From: Nesterenkonia halotolerans
Lineage (GTDB): Bacteria > Actinomycetota > Actinomycetes > Actinomycetales > Micrococcaceae
Direction: 5' to 3'
NCBI RefSeq assembly: GCF_014874065.1
Contig: NZ_JADBEE010000001.1
Location: 930,001-994,000, forward strand
Length of the DNA: 64,000 nt
Position numbers and translations under genes: made by a program. The notes beneath the pieces were generated by a model, which worked only from the letters and a program-made list of their open reading frames with translations, searched no databases and had not been told where the DNA came from. This document shows positions 9,961 through 17,890 of this stretch, piece after piece (within the stretch, counting starts at the first letter, position 1; each line of letters begins with the position of its first letter).

Positions 9961-9998
9961 AGCAGGGGCGGGTCACGTTGGTGGCCCGCCCCTGCTTT
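9961..9998. terminator. Bidirectional hairpin between convergent genes
   Basis: A perfect 12-bp inverted repeat, AGCAGGGGCGGG (9961-9972) and CCCGCCCCTGCT (9985-9996), has a 12-base loop and is followed by TTT. It sits exactly between the plus-strand PNPOx gene and the minus-strand DUF2075 gene, as expected of a shared terminator. Confidence 0.8.
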
Positions 9999-11845
9999 CA
10001 CTGTTGCCCTGAACTCTCCTGGACCACCTTCCGGTCCTGCCCTCCGGACTCGGGGACATCCACTGTCCTCGCAGGTGCGACTCCTACGTCAGTCCTCGAC
10101 TGACTCGTCCCAGCCGCCATGAAATATGGAGCCAGGTATTCACGCAGGTCCGGATCGCAGACGTAGACGTAGGTTCCCTTGATACCTCGGGTCAGTAGAA
10201 CCCCGTAGATGTTCGTGACGTACTCCAGAAGACCCTCATCGCTGAACTTGAGGCCCAGCCGCGGATTATTTTCTTTCCCCTTGGAGTCGAAATAATTGGC
10301 GCGGTCGAACACAATCCGCCGCTGGCGGGTGTCGAACCTCAAGTCGGGCCCGATGACCACGCCCGCGTAGTTCAAGTCGTATCCCTGAACCGTGTGGATT
10401 GAGCCGACTTCCTCCAGGGACGTCCTTGAATTGATCCAGTCTTTGGCCGTGCGGTTCCACTGAAGGCCATAGCCATCGAGGACTATGTCAGCAAGGTTCT
10501 CGTCCTTCTTGCTTATCCACTTCCACGCGTAGCCCGCCACCAATCGAGCGAGCCCGTGCTCTGCGTCCCGTTCACGAATCTTCTCGTGCATCGACTCGAA
10601 GTCTCGGAACATGTCGACCTCATACCCGGCGAAAGTCTCCCGCTCCGGGGCTTCGGATCTCAGTATCGACCGAACGTAGTCGATATAGCCTCGCCCCGCT
10701 CGTACTCGCATCTGCGAGCGCAACTCGTGGTGCCGACCCCCATCTTTGGCGGCATCCAACAGCGATTCCCAAGTAGAACTCGGAATATCGGCCGGTCTCA
10801 CGCTCTGAGCGCCATCCAAGAATAGAATCTGATGGTCGCTCTTTGCTTTGATCCAGTCCAACTGGGTGTAGTGGTGCTCGTCGCTGCCAAACAACTTGCG
10901 GTTGATCTCGGTGAAGCGTGAGTTCTGGTTGGCGGAGGGTTGGTTGGCGCGCTGGTTCAACCGATGGGCTTCATCTACAACGAGTACATCGAAATGCTGA
11001 TCAGATTCGCCGACCGCAAACGGGTCGAGCACCATGGAACGCTCGAGGTACGGAGTTCGATTGAAAACGTCGGCGACGGAAGCACGCAAGGACTGCTGAG
11101 GGACTGCGAACCCGATGGCCAGCGGACTCAGGCGATCTCGGTTCTCGGCCGTGAAGAACTCCGTGAAGCGGGCATCTGACTCATCGAGCGAAGTGTCTAG
11201 TTCTGCGTCCTCAGCGGTCGCGATGTCAGCAAGAAGCTTCATGAGATAAATCGCGACAACGGTCTTACCTGTGCCCGGATTGCCTTGAACGACGATCGGA
11301 ACATCGTGATCCCGAACGGGCCCGCGCTGGAAGAAGTCACGAAGGATGTCTTCGACAGCCATCGCCTGCTCACTCGTGAGCGCTTTAAACGGAGACAGTT
11401 TGAAAAGATCGTTGTTCTCTATCTCGGGGAGCGTACGCTCGAAAATGCCTTCCGTGCGAAGTGCTTGGAATATCTCCCGGAACGTCTTCTGGTACTCGTG
11501 TCTGCCGAAGTACTCGCTATCAACTATGCCTTTATTCCGGTTGCGCACTGCGTAGCGCCCGTCGCCACCTAGACGTTCGATTAAGTATGCCTCTAGATCC
11601 AACGCCGCGGATTTATTGAAAGTTTCGTCGAGGATTATCTGCACTCGATGTAGATCGCTCTTATTGTCCGTGGCAAGGTGTTGCCTAATCCGGGAGGCGA
11701 CGTTTCGGGACTCCCCCACGTAGATCGAGGTGTCATTGCGCAACGTGTAGACGGCAGGCCAGTTTGTATACCGCACATCGCGCTCGGTGAGAATAGATAC
11801 GGCATCCTTCTCGAACCGCGATCCCGAGATCTCATAACTGGTCAT
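9998..11845 (-). CDS. GIY-YIG nuclease domain / DUF2075 superfamily helicase fusion protein
   Basis: 615 residues. The N-terminus is a GIY-YIG nuclease-like domain (VYTL near 32-35, IYVGESRNVASRIRQH at 41-56, conserved Glu85 in LDLEAYLIER). The rest is a DUF2075 (COG3410) SF1-type ATPase: Walker A QGNPGTGKT at 187-195, DEAH 291-294, and a QGYDLNYAG motif late in the protein. The start overlaps the MazG-like gene by 14 bases. The gene is clearly AT-richer than its neighbours and uses AT-ending codons, which suggests horizontal transfer. A role in restricting or processing foreign nucleic acid is inference; the family function is not established. Confidence 0.88.
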   Translation of the reverse strand: MTSYEISGSRFEKDAVSILTERDVRYTNWPAVYTLRNDTSIYVGESRNVASRIRQHLATDNKSDLHRVQIILDETFNKSAALDLEAYLIERLGGDGRYAVRNRNKGIVDSEYFGRHEYQKTFREIFQALRTEGIFERTLPEIENNDLFKLSPFKALTSEQAMAVEDILRDFFQRGPVRDHDVPIVVQGNPGTGKTVVAIYLMKLLADIATAEDAELDTSLDESDARFTEFFTAENRDRLSPLAIGFAVPQQSLRASVADVFNRTPYLERSMVLDPFAVGESDQHFDVLVVDEAHRLNQRANQPSANQNSRFTEINRKLFGSDEHHYTQLDWIKAKSDHQILFLDGAQSVRPADIPSSTWESLLDAAKDGGRHHELRSQMRVRAGRGYIDYVRSILRSEAPERETFAGYEVDMFRDFESMHEKIRERDAEHGLARLVAGYAWKWISKKDENLADIVLDGYGLQWNRTAKDWINSRTSLEEVGSIHTVQGYDLNYAGVVIGPDLRFDTRQRRIVFDRANYFDSKGKENNPRLGLKFSDEGLLEYVTNIYGVLLTRGIKGTYVYVCDPDLREYLAPYFMAAGTSQSRTDVGVAPARTVDVPESGGQDRKVVQESSGQQ

Positions 11846-12152
11846 ATTTGGCGCTCGTACCCTTCGCTTTGTCTACGGGATACTTCTCACGAGTCGTCTG
11901 AAGCTTCTCAAGGACGATCTCGTCCGGTTCCCAGCCCATCCGATCCGCCAACAAATATGCGTACGTCAAAACATCCGCAAGTTCCGAACGAATTTCCTCG
12001 GAGTCACTTTGCCCACCCCATTGCACACGCTCAAGCAGCTCGCCTGACTCAATCGCGATGCTCTTAATCAAGTTCTCGGGGCTATGGAACTGTCCCCAAT
12101 CACGTTCTGCGACGAAACTTCTCAGCGCCAATTTGGTTTCTTGAGACGACAT
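11832..12152 (-). CDS. MazG-like nucleotide pyrophosphohydrolase
   Basis: 106-residue single-domain all-alpha NTP pyrophosphatase. The metal-binding acidic residues are visible as ESGELLE (Glu35, Glu38, Glu41) and ELADVLTYAYLLAD (Glu57, Asp60, Asp70). Family knowledge: it hydrolyses (d)NTPs to NMP and pyrophosphate. It is the first gene of a two-gene AT-rich unit with the GIY-YIG/DUF2075 helicase, overlapping its start, so the two are co-translated. The pairing suggests a joint role in nucleotide depletion or defence (inference). Confidence 0.88.
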   Translation of the reverse strand: MSSQETKLALRSFVAERDWGQFHSPENLIKSIAIESGELLERVQWGGQSDSEEIRSELADVLTYAYLLADRMGWEPDEIVLEKLQTTREKYPVDKAKGTSAKYDQL

Positions 12153-12269
12153 AGGGACACGCTACCGCGCCAAAGTCACGGACGCTCGGTCCGCTGAAAC
12201 GCGGGTGGGTCTTAGACGTGGATGCCCTTGTAGTGCGTAGCCCTACCATCCAGATGTAGCGCCTATCAA

Positions 12270-12298
12270 TTGACTATCGATAGATCTTCATCGATACT
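12270..12298 (+). promoter_or_regulatory. Promoter of the DUF2975/HTH pair with TATCGATA operator-like repeats
   Basis: A -35 TTGACT (12270-12275), a 17-base spacer and a -10 GATACT (12293-12298) put the predicted start of transcription at about 12305, the A of the ATG, so the mRNA is probably leaderless. The palindrome TATCGATA (12275-12282) recurs as ATCGATA (12290-12296), flanking the spacer and overlapping the -10. This would suit binding of the small HTH repressor encoded two genes downstream. Confidence 0.55.
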
Positions 12299-12304
12299 CA
12301 ATTC

Positions 12305-12784
12305 ATGACAGGTCAACGCTGGGTAGTTGCCACCCTCAAGGCATCACTGGTCCTGCTTTTCGGGCTGCTGCTCATATTTCAGACGATGTCTCTGCCAGGA
12401 CAGTTCGCGCACATGGCTCAGGAATCGCCTGACATGGCATTCCTGCGTTGGCCAGCTACGGTCATCACGATCTTCTGGGTGCTGTGTGTCCAGGTGGTGA
12501 TCATCTGCATTTGGCAGCTGCTCACCCTCGTCCAGAAGGACCGCATTTTCAGCTCCACCTCCATGCGGTGGGTGAACCTGGTGCTTGGCGCTATCGGTGC
12601 CGCCTGGCTCACCCTCGTGGGAGTCTTCCTCTACATCGGATTCCACGCCACTGACCCCGGGATGCCGCTGGTGCTCGCGCTGATGGTGGCAGTGGGCGCC
12701 GTCGTCGGTCTTGTGGTTGTGGTGATGCGTGCATTGCTGAAGCAGGCGACGACGCTGCGCACTGACATGGAAGCCGTGATCTGA
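12305..12784 (+). CDS. DUF2975 domain-containing membrane protein
   Basis: 159 residues with four predicted membrane helices (about 10-30, 50-75, 90-110 and 120-145). The pattern TVLQ-like loop then FSSTSMRWVN between helices 2 and 3 is typical of DUF2975. Members are nearly always encoded with a YozG-type HTH regulator, as here (TGATG overlap). The function is unknown; the pair may be a membrane-linked regulatory switch. No Shine-Dalgarno sequence precedes the ATG, consistent with leaderless translation. Confidence 0.85.
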   Translation: MTGQRWVVATLKASLVLLFGLLLIFQTMSLPGQFAHMAQESPDMAFLRWPATVITIFWVLCVQVVIICIWQLLTLVQKDRIFSSTSMRWVNLVLGAIGAAWLTLVGVFLYIGFHATDPGMPLVLALMVAVGAVVGLVVVVMRALLKQATTLRTDMEAVI

Positions 12785-12990
12785 TGCCGATCGTCGTGCG
12801 GATTGATGTGGAGCTGGCCAAGCGGAAGATGAGCGTAGGTGAGTTCGCGGAACGGGTGGGAATCACCCCGGCGAATGTGGCGGTGCTGAAGAACGGCCGT
12901 GCCAAGGCGATCCGGTTCAGCACGCTGGAAGCCATGTGCGAGGTGCTGGAATGCCAGCCGGGCGACCTCATCGAGTGGGTAGAGGAATGA
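12784..12990 (+). CDS. YozG-like HTH (Xre/Cro) transcriptional regulator
   Basis: 68-residue single HTH domain protein with the typical run LAKRKMSVGEFAERVGITPANVAVLKNGRAK split over helices 1-3, then a tail ending DLIEWVEE. It starts inside the DUF2975 stop (TGATG). It probably binds its own promoter at the TATCGATA sites. The 3' end overlaps the next start (ATGA), so the flavoprotein gene may belong to the same transcript. Confidence 0.88.
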   Translation: MPIVVRIDVELAKRKMSVGEFAERVGITPANVAVLKNGRAKAIRFSTLEAMCEVLECQPGDLIEWVEE

Positions 12991-14162
12991 GCGCCCAAGT
13001 GCGACACACCGATGTGCTTGTGGTCGGAGCGGGGCTCGCCGGGCTGCGCGTCGCGACCCTGCTGGCGGAGAACGGGCACTCAGTGGTGGTCATCGACCGG
13101 CGCCGGGACCTGACCACCTCCATCAGGACCACCGGGATCTTCGTCCGACGCACTCTGGACGACTACGACCTGCCCGATCACCTGCTGGGACCGGCGATAC
13201 GCCGCGTGGTGCTCTACCCGCCGAGCCTGCAGGATCCCGTGGAGTTGGTGAGCGAGCGCGATGAATACCGCGTCGGTGAGATGGGTGCGCTCTACGCTGC
13301 GGGCGCGCGGGCCGCTGCGAAGGCTGGCGCAGAGCTTCGGCTGGGAACCAGATACTTAGGCGGTTCCAATGGCCGATATGAAGTGTCCGGACCTGAGGGG
13401 TCGGTGGCAGTGAACGCGCGGTTTGTGGTGGGAGCGGACGGAGCGCGATCGAGGGTGGCGCGTGACCTGGGGCTGGACCGCAACACGCACCTCCTGGTCG
13501 GCGCCGAAGACGTCTTCAACGTCTCGGAGCCGGTGGACTCCCCCGCCTTCCACTGCGTACTGGACCCGCGGCTGGCACCCGGGTACATCGGGTGGGTGAT
13601 CAACGATGGCAAGCACGCCCATGTAGGGACGGCCGGGTACTCCCGACGATTCCGCGGCGGGGTGCGCGGGACGCTGGACGAGTTCGCTGCCCGCGCTCCA
13701 GGACTGGCCGAGGCCGACCGCTCCCCCGCTGACGTAGAACGTCGCGGCGGTCCCATCCCCGTGGGCGGGCTGCTCCGGCGAATCAGCTCACCGGACGGGC
13801 TGCTGGTCGGTGACGCAGCCGGTGCGGTGTCACCGCTGACCGCCGGCGGGTTGGATCCTTGTCTGCGGCTCTCCGACTACGCGGCCGTCGCCGTGGATGA
13901 GGCACTGCGCACCGGACAGAGAAACGCGTTGCGGGAATACGACGGCGTTGCGCTGCGCCGGAAGTTCACCGGACGGTTGATGATGCGCCACGCGCTGGCG
14001 CAGGTGAAGCATCCGACGATGGCGAGCGCCGGGTTCGGGGTACTCCGGACCCCGTTCGGGAGGGCCGCGGCACGGAAGGTTCTGTTCGGCGACCGCTCCT
14101 TCCCGGACCCTCCCGAGACACAGTCAACTGCGCCGGTGGCTCAAAGACGTACGGGTGTGTGA
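12987..14162 (+). CDS. NAD(P)/FAD-dependent oxidoreductase, geranylgeranyl-reductase-like
   Basis: 391 residues. The FAD-binding dinucleotide fold opens with VVGAGLAGLRVA. The second motif GADGARSR is near 150, and the GD motif GLLVGDAAGAVSPLTAGG near 270 is typical of the geranylgeranyl reductase/UbiH-like group. ATG 12987 overlaps the HTH stop and has GAGG before it; an upstream in-frame ATG lies inside the HTH gene. The substrate is unknown. The 3' end overlaps the convergent ABC ATPase gene by 22 bases. Confidence 0.85.
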   Translation: MSAQVRHTDVLVVGAGLAGLRVATLLAENGHSVVVIDRRRDLTTSIRTTGIFVRRTLDDYDLPDHLLGPAIRRVVLYPPSLQDPVELVSERDEYRVGEMGALYAAGARAAAKAGAELRLGTRYLGGSNGRYEVSGPEGSVAVNARFVVGADGARSRVARDLGLDRNTHLLVGAEDVFNVSEPVDSPAFHCVLDPRLAPGYIGWVINDGKHAHVGTAGYSRRFRGGVRGTLDEFAARAPGLAEADRSPADVERRGGPIPVGGLLRRISSPDGLLVGDAAGAVSPLTAGGLDPCLRLSDYAAVAVDEALRTGQRNALREYDGVALRRKFTGRLMMRHALAQVKHPTMASAGFGVLRTPFGRAAARKVLFGDRSFPDPPETQSTAPVAQRRTGV

Positions 14163-15913
14163 GCCGTCGGCATCTGCAGCGAGCGCAGCAGCTCCTGCGT
14201 GTACGGATGCGCCGGTGAGTGGAAGATCTGCTCGGCATTCCCGTACTCCACCGCTTCGCCGTCCTTCATGACCAGGATGTGATCACTCATGTGGTGGATC
14301 ACGCCCAGGTCATGGGAGATGAAGACGTACGTGGTGCCAAGCCGCTGCTGCAGCTCGGTGAGCAGGTCGAGGACCTGGGCCTGTACAGACACGTCCAGCG
14401 CTGACACCGCCTCATCCAACACCACCACATCAGGCTCTGGAGCCAGCGCCCGGGCGATGGAAAGCCGCTGACGCTGCCCGCCGGAGAGCTGCAGCGGGTG
14501 CTTGGACAGATGCTGCGGGTCCAGCCCCACCAGGCGCACCAGCTCCTCGGCTCGTTCCCGCAACGAGACTCGTTGCCTCCGGCGAGCGCCGAACGCGATG
14601 CCACCGGTGGCTGGTTCCAGCGCATCGGTGAGGATCTGTTCTGCGGTCCAGCGAGGATCAAAGGAACTCAGCGGGTCCTGATACACCACGGTGACTTCAC
14701 GTCGTCGGCTGCGCCGGCCTGCCACTCCCAGTTCGCTCCACGGCTTGCCGTTCAGCAGCACCGTGCCGGAATCGGGCTGCAGGAAGCCCAGGGCCATGGA
14801 GGCCGTGGTGGATTTTCCTGAACCGGACTCCCCCACGATCCCCAAGGTCTGACCGCCTCGGACCTCGAAGGAGACGTCCTTGACTACAGTCCGGGTGACC
14901 CCGTCGGGGCCGCGGAAGGACTTCGTCAGTCCTGTCGCCTGCAAAACCGGCGGCGCATCTCCTGATTCCGTGACCCGCACCGGGGAGAGCTTAGGGGCCT
15001 CCAGGGCCTCGGCGCGCTTCGCTGAGGTCAGGTACTCGCCCTTGGTAGTTCCGGAGGGCACGGCGTCCAGCAACTGCCGGGTGTACTCGTGGCGCGGATT
15101 CTTGAGGATCTGTTCTGCGGTGCCCTGTTCCACGATGTGTCCGCCCTGCATGACCAGGACCCGGTCGGCCAGCCTGCCCACCACGGAGAAGTCGTGACTG
15201 ATCAGCAGGATCGCCGAGCCGGCCGCCTTGCGCTGCGCCAACAGGTCCAGCACCTGGGCTTGGACCGTGACGTCCAGCGCGGTGGTGGGTTCATCGGCGA
15301 CCAGCAGCGGGGGGTCATTGGCGATCGCGGAGGCGATCAGCGCGCGCTGCCGCAGGCCTCCGGAGAGCTCCCCGGAACGCTGCCGGGCTCGCAGTTCGGG
15401 TTCCGGCACACCCACGGCTTCCAACAGCTCGATGACCCGGTCCCGCCGTTGGGAGGCCTTGGTTACCCCGTGCAGCCGCAGCGACTCCCCGATCTCCGCG
15501 CCGATAGTCCGCAGCGGGTCCAGGGAGACCAGCGCATCCTGGAGGATGAATCCGATCTTCGTTCCACGGATCCTGCGCCACTGGGCGTCGGTGGTCTGCT
15601 GGATATCGCGTCCGCCCACCGTGGCGCGGGTGGCCTGGATACGGGAGTTGGATCCGGTCAGACCGATCAGCGTCCGGGCGGTCACGGACTTTCCGGACCC
15701 GGATTCCCCGATCACCGCCACGCATTCCCCAGGATTGATCTCGAGGGAGAGGTCATGCACCACATGGTGTGCCACGCCGGCAGCGTCGGTGAACCAGACA
15801 TTGAGGTCCTCCAGCGTCACCAGGGAGGTGGCTGCGGCGGTCAGTGCTGACATGGGTTCAGTGCGTGCCGGGGTCGCGGTGTCGAGGGTGGGGTTCGTGA
15901 TGGTGGTGGTCAT
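14141..15913 (-). CDS. Dipeptide/nickel-type ABC transporter, fused double ATPase (DppD-DppF)
   Basis: 590 residues with two complete ABC ATPase domains in tandem. Domain 1 has Walker A GESGSGKS, signature LSGGLRQR and Walker B LLVADEPTTALD. Domain 2 has GESGSGKS, LSGGQRQR and VVLDEAVSALD. This replaces the separate DppD and DppF subunits. The start is the ATG overlapping the DppC-type stop (ATGA); the open frame extends upstream but only inside that gene. It energises the importer formed with the two permeases and lipoprotein upstream. The substrate is not known; the SAM-type riboswitch points to sulfur metabolism. Confidence 0.93.
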   Translation of the reverse strand: MTTTITNPTLDTATPARTEPMSALTAAATSLVTLEDLNVWFTDAAGVAHHVVHDLSLEINPGECVAVIGESGSGKSVTARTLIGLTGSNSRIQATRATVGGRDIQQTTDAQWRRIRGTKIGFILQDALVSLDPLRTIGAEIGESLRLHGVTKASQRRDRVIELLEAVGVPEPELRARQRSGELSGGLRQRALIASAIANDPPLLVADEPTTALDVTVQAQVLDLLAQRKAAGSAILLISHDFSVVGRLADRVLVMQGGHIVEQGTAEQILKNPRHEYTRQLLDAVPSGTTKGEYLTSAKRAEALEAPKLSPVRVTESGDAPPVLQATGLTKSFRGPDGVTRTVVKDVSFEVRGGQTLGIVGESGSGKSTTASMALGFLQPDSGTVLLNGKPWSELGVAGRRSRRREVTVVYQDPLSSFDPRWTAEQILTDALEPATGGIAFGARRRQRVSLRERAEELVRLVGLDPQHLSKHPLQLSGGQRQRLSIARALAPEPDVVVLDEAVSALDVSVQAQVLDLLTELQQRLGTTYVFISHDLGVIHHMSDHILVMKDGEAVEYGNAEQIFHSPAHPYTQELLRSLQMPTAHTPVRL

Positions 15914-16830
15914 GACTGTGATCCTTCCAAGGCGGTTTCGAGGTGTTTGCCCAGAACCGTGGCGGTCAGTGCGGTGGCGAGTACGGCCAGGCCTGGCAAG
16001 ATTTCGAGCCACCAGGCTTCGGTGATGTAGGGGCGGCCGGCTTCCAGCAGCGCGCCCCATTCCGGTGAAGGCGGGGCGACGCCAAAGCCGAGGAAAGCCA
16101 GGCCGGAGGCCCAGACGATCGACTGTCCGATGCCCAGGGTCAGGATCGCCAGCAGCGGGCGCAGCGCATTGGGCAGGATGTGTCGGCTCAGGATCCGCCA
16201 GGGTGAATGCCCCAGCGCCTCAGCAGCCTGGACGTAGCCGGAGTGGCGCACCGCGAGGATCTGTCCGCGCACCATGCGGGTGTAGCCAGGGGCGGTCCCC
16301 AACCCCACGGCCAGGATCAGCGTGGGCGCCGAGGGCCCGTAGATGGTGATGAAGACCATGGCCAGCAGCAGGGTCGGGAAGGCGAAGAACACTTCGAGTC
16401 CCCGGCCGATGAGCGCATCCGCCCATCGTCCGCCGAGCCCGGCCCAGGCACCGAAGAGCAGGGCCAGTCCGACGCCGATGCCGGTGGCCCCCAGTCCGAT
16501 CAGCAGAGACTCTCCCGTGCCGTGGACCATCCGGGAGTAGAGGTCACGTCCGGACTGATCCGTGCCGAACCAGTGCTCCCCGTTCGGCGCTGCCAGCGGT
16601 GACTCGAGCTGGATGGCGCGGGGATCGTGAGTGGCCAGCAGCGAGGGCGCGAGGCTGGCGGTCAGCAGGAGCAGCGCGACGATTCCGGCGATCCAGACGG
16701 TCAGCGGGACCTGACGGAGTCTGCTCTTGGGTCTGCGGGACTGCAGCGAGGAGTGCAGCTGAGAGGCCGCCGTCGTCGGCTGGCTTGTGCTCGGCTTGGT
16801 GTCTGACGCTGGGTTCAGGGTGGTGGTCAT
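15910..16830 (-). CDS. Peptide/nickel-type ABC transporter permease, DppC-like
   Basis: 306 residues. The N-terminus is Thr/Ser-rich, followed by a membrane helix and the DppC-type segment WFGTDQSGRDLYSRM. The EAA-like loop is QAAEALGHSPWRILSRHILPN. It pairs with the DppB-like permease, 19 bases upstream, and is coupled to the ATPase by a four-base overlap. Confidence 0.93.
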   Translation of the reverse strand: MTTTLNPASDTKPSTSQPTTAASQLHSSLQSRRPKSRLRQVPLTVWIAGIVALLLLTASLAPSLLATHDPRAIQLESPLAAPNGEHWFGTDQSGRDLYSRMVHGTGESLLIGLGATGIGVGLALLFGAWAGLGGRWADALIGRGLEVFFAFPTLLLAMVFITIYGPSAPTLILAVGLGTAPGYTRMVRGQILAVRHSGYVQAAEALGHSPWRILSRHILPNALRPLLAILTLGIGQSIVWASGLAFLGFGVAPPSPEWGALLEAGRPYITEAWWLEILPGLAVLATALTATVLGKHLETALEGSQS

Positions 16831-16849
16831 GGGTTTCTCCAGTTCTGAC

Positions 16850-17887
16850 TCAGTGAGTCAGTTTCAGGCGCGGATCGACAAGGACATAGGCGGTGTCCAC
16901 CACCAGGTTCGCGATGACGTAGATGAGCGCCACCAGCATCACGACGCCGCAGACCACCGGCAGGTCGCGCCCGTTGACCGCGTCGACCAGCACCCCGCCG
17001 AGGCCTGGCCGGGAGAAGACGTTCTCCGCGATCACGGCCCCGGAGAACAGCGACCCGATGGCCCAGCCGGTCAGCGTGAGTCCGGGCAGCAGCGCGTGGC
17101 GCAGCACGTGTCTGATCCGCACGGCGGTGTCGCTCATGCCGCGGGCCCGCGCGGTGAGGACGAAGGGCTCGTCCAGGGTGCGTTCGAACTCGGTGCGCAT
17201 GGTCTGGCCCAGGAAGCCGGCCAGCGGGATGCCCAGGGTCAGCGCGGGAAGCACGAGCCCGATGAGCCCCTCTCCCCCGACCACCGGGAACAGTCCCAAG
17301 CCGAGAGCGAAGACCACCAGCAGGATGATTCCCAGCCAGTACTGCGGCAGCGCGGCGGCGGCGGCTTCGAACCCTGAGAACAGCCGGGACACCCAGCCCA
17401 CGCGGCGTGCGGTGAGCACCAGCAGGACCAGTGCCACGGCCCAGGCGACTGCCAGGGAGGAGAAGGTCAGGATGACGGTCGGGGCGATCTGGTCCCCGAT
17501 GACGGTGGTGACCGGCTGCAGCAGCTGGTAGGAGACGCCGAGGTCTCCGCGGAGCAGGCCGCCCAGGAAGCTCAGGTACTGGACGAGCAGCGGGTCGGTG
17601 AAGCCGAACATCTCATTGATCGGCGCGAGCTCCTCGGCGGAGCGTTCCTGGACCTGGCCGGTCTGCTGGTTCAACAACATGGTCGCCCGGTCCCCCGGAA
17701 GCAGCGCCTGCATCAGGAAGGTCAGCGAGGCGGCGGCCCAGACGACGACGGCGGCCGCTCCGAGTTTGCGCAGAAGCAGGCTGAGGATCAGCGCCGGTCG
17801 GGTGCGCTGCCGCGGGGACTGTGATGGTGGTGGCGCGGGTGTGGCCTGGAGGGGCTCGGTGAGCACGGTGGAGGGGGTCAGAGTCAT
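16850..17887 (-). CDS. Peptide/nickel-type ABC transporter permease, DppB-like
   Basis: 345 residues with six membrane segments and the EAA loop TARARGMSDTAVRIRHVLRHAL. The typical DppB periplasmic stretch (FGFTDPLLVQYLSFLGGLLRGDLG, split around residues 95-118) is present. It lies 3 bases after the lipoprotein gene in the same operon. Confidence 0.93.
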   Translation of the reverse strand: MTLTPSTVLTEPLQATPAPPPSQSPRQRTRPALILSLLLRKLGAAAVVVWAAASLTFLMQALLPGDRATMLLNQQTGQVQERSAEELAPINEMFGFTDPLLVQYLSFLGGLLRGDLGVSYQLLQPVTTVIGDQIAPTVILTFSSLAVAWAVALVLLVLTARRVGWVSRLFSGFEAAAAALPQYWLGIILLVVFALGLGLFPVVGGEGLIGLVLPALTLGIPLAGFLGQTMRTEFERTLDEPFVLTARARGMSDTAVRIRHVLRHALLPGLTLTGWAIGSLFSGAVIAENVFSRPGLGGVLVDAVNGRDLPVVCGVVMLVALIYVIANLVVDTAYVLVDPRLKLTH

Positions 17888-17890
17888 GGG

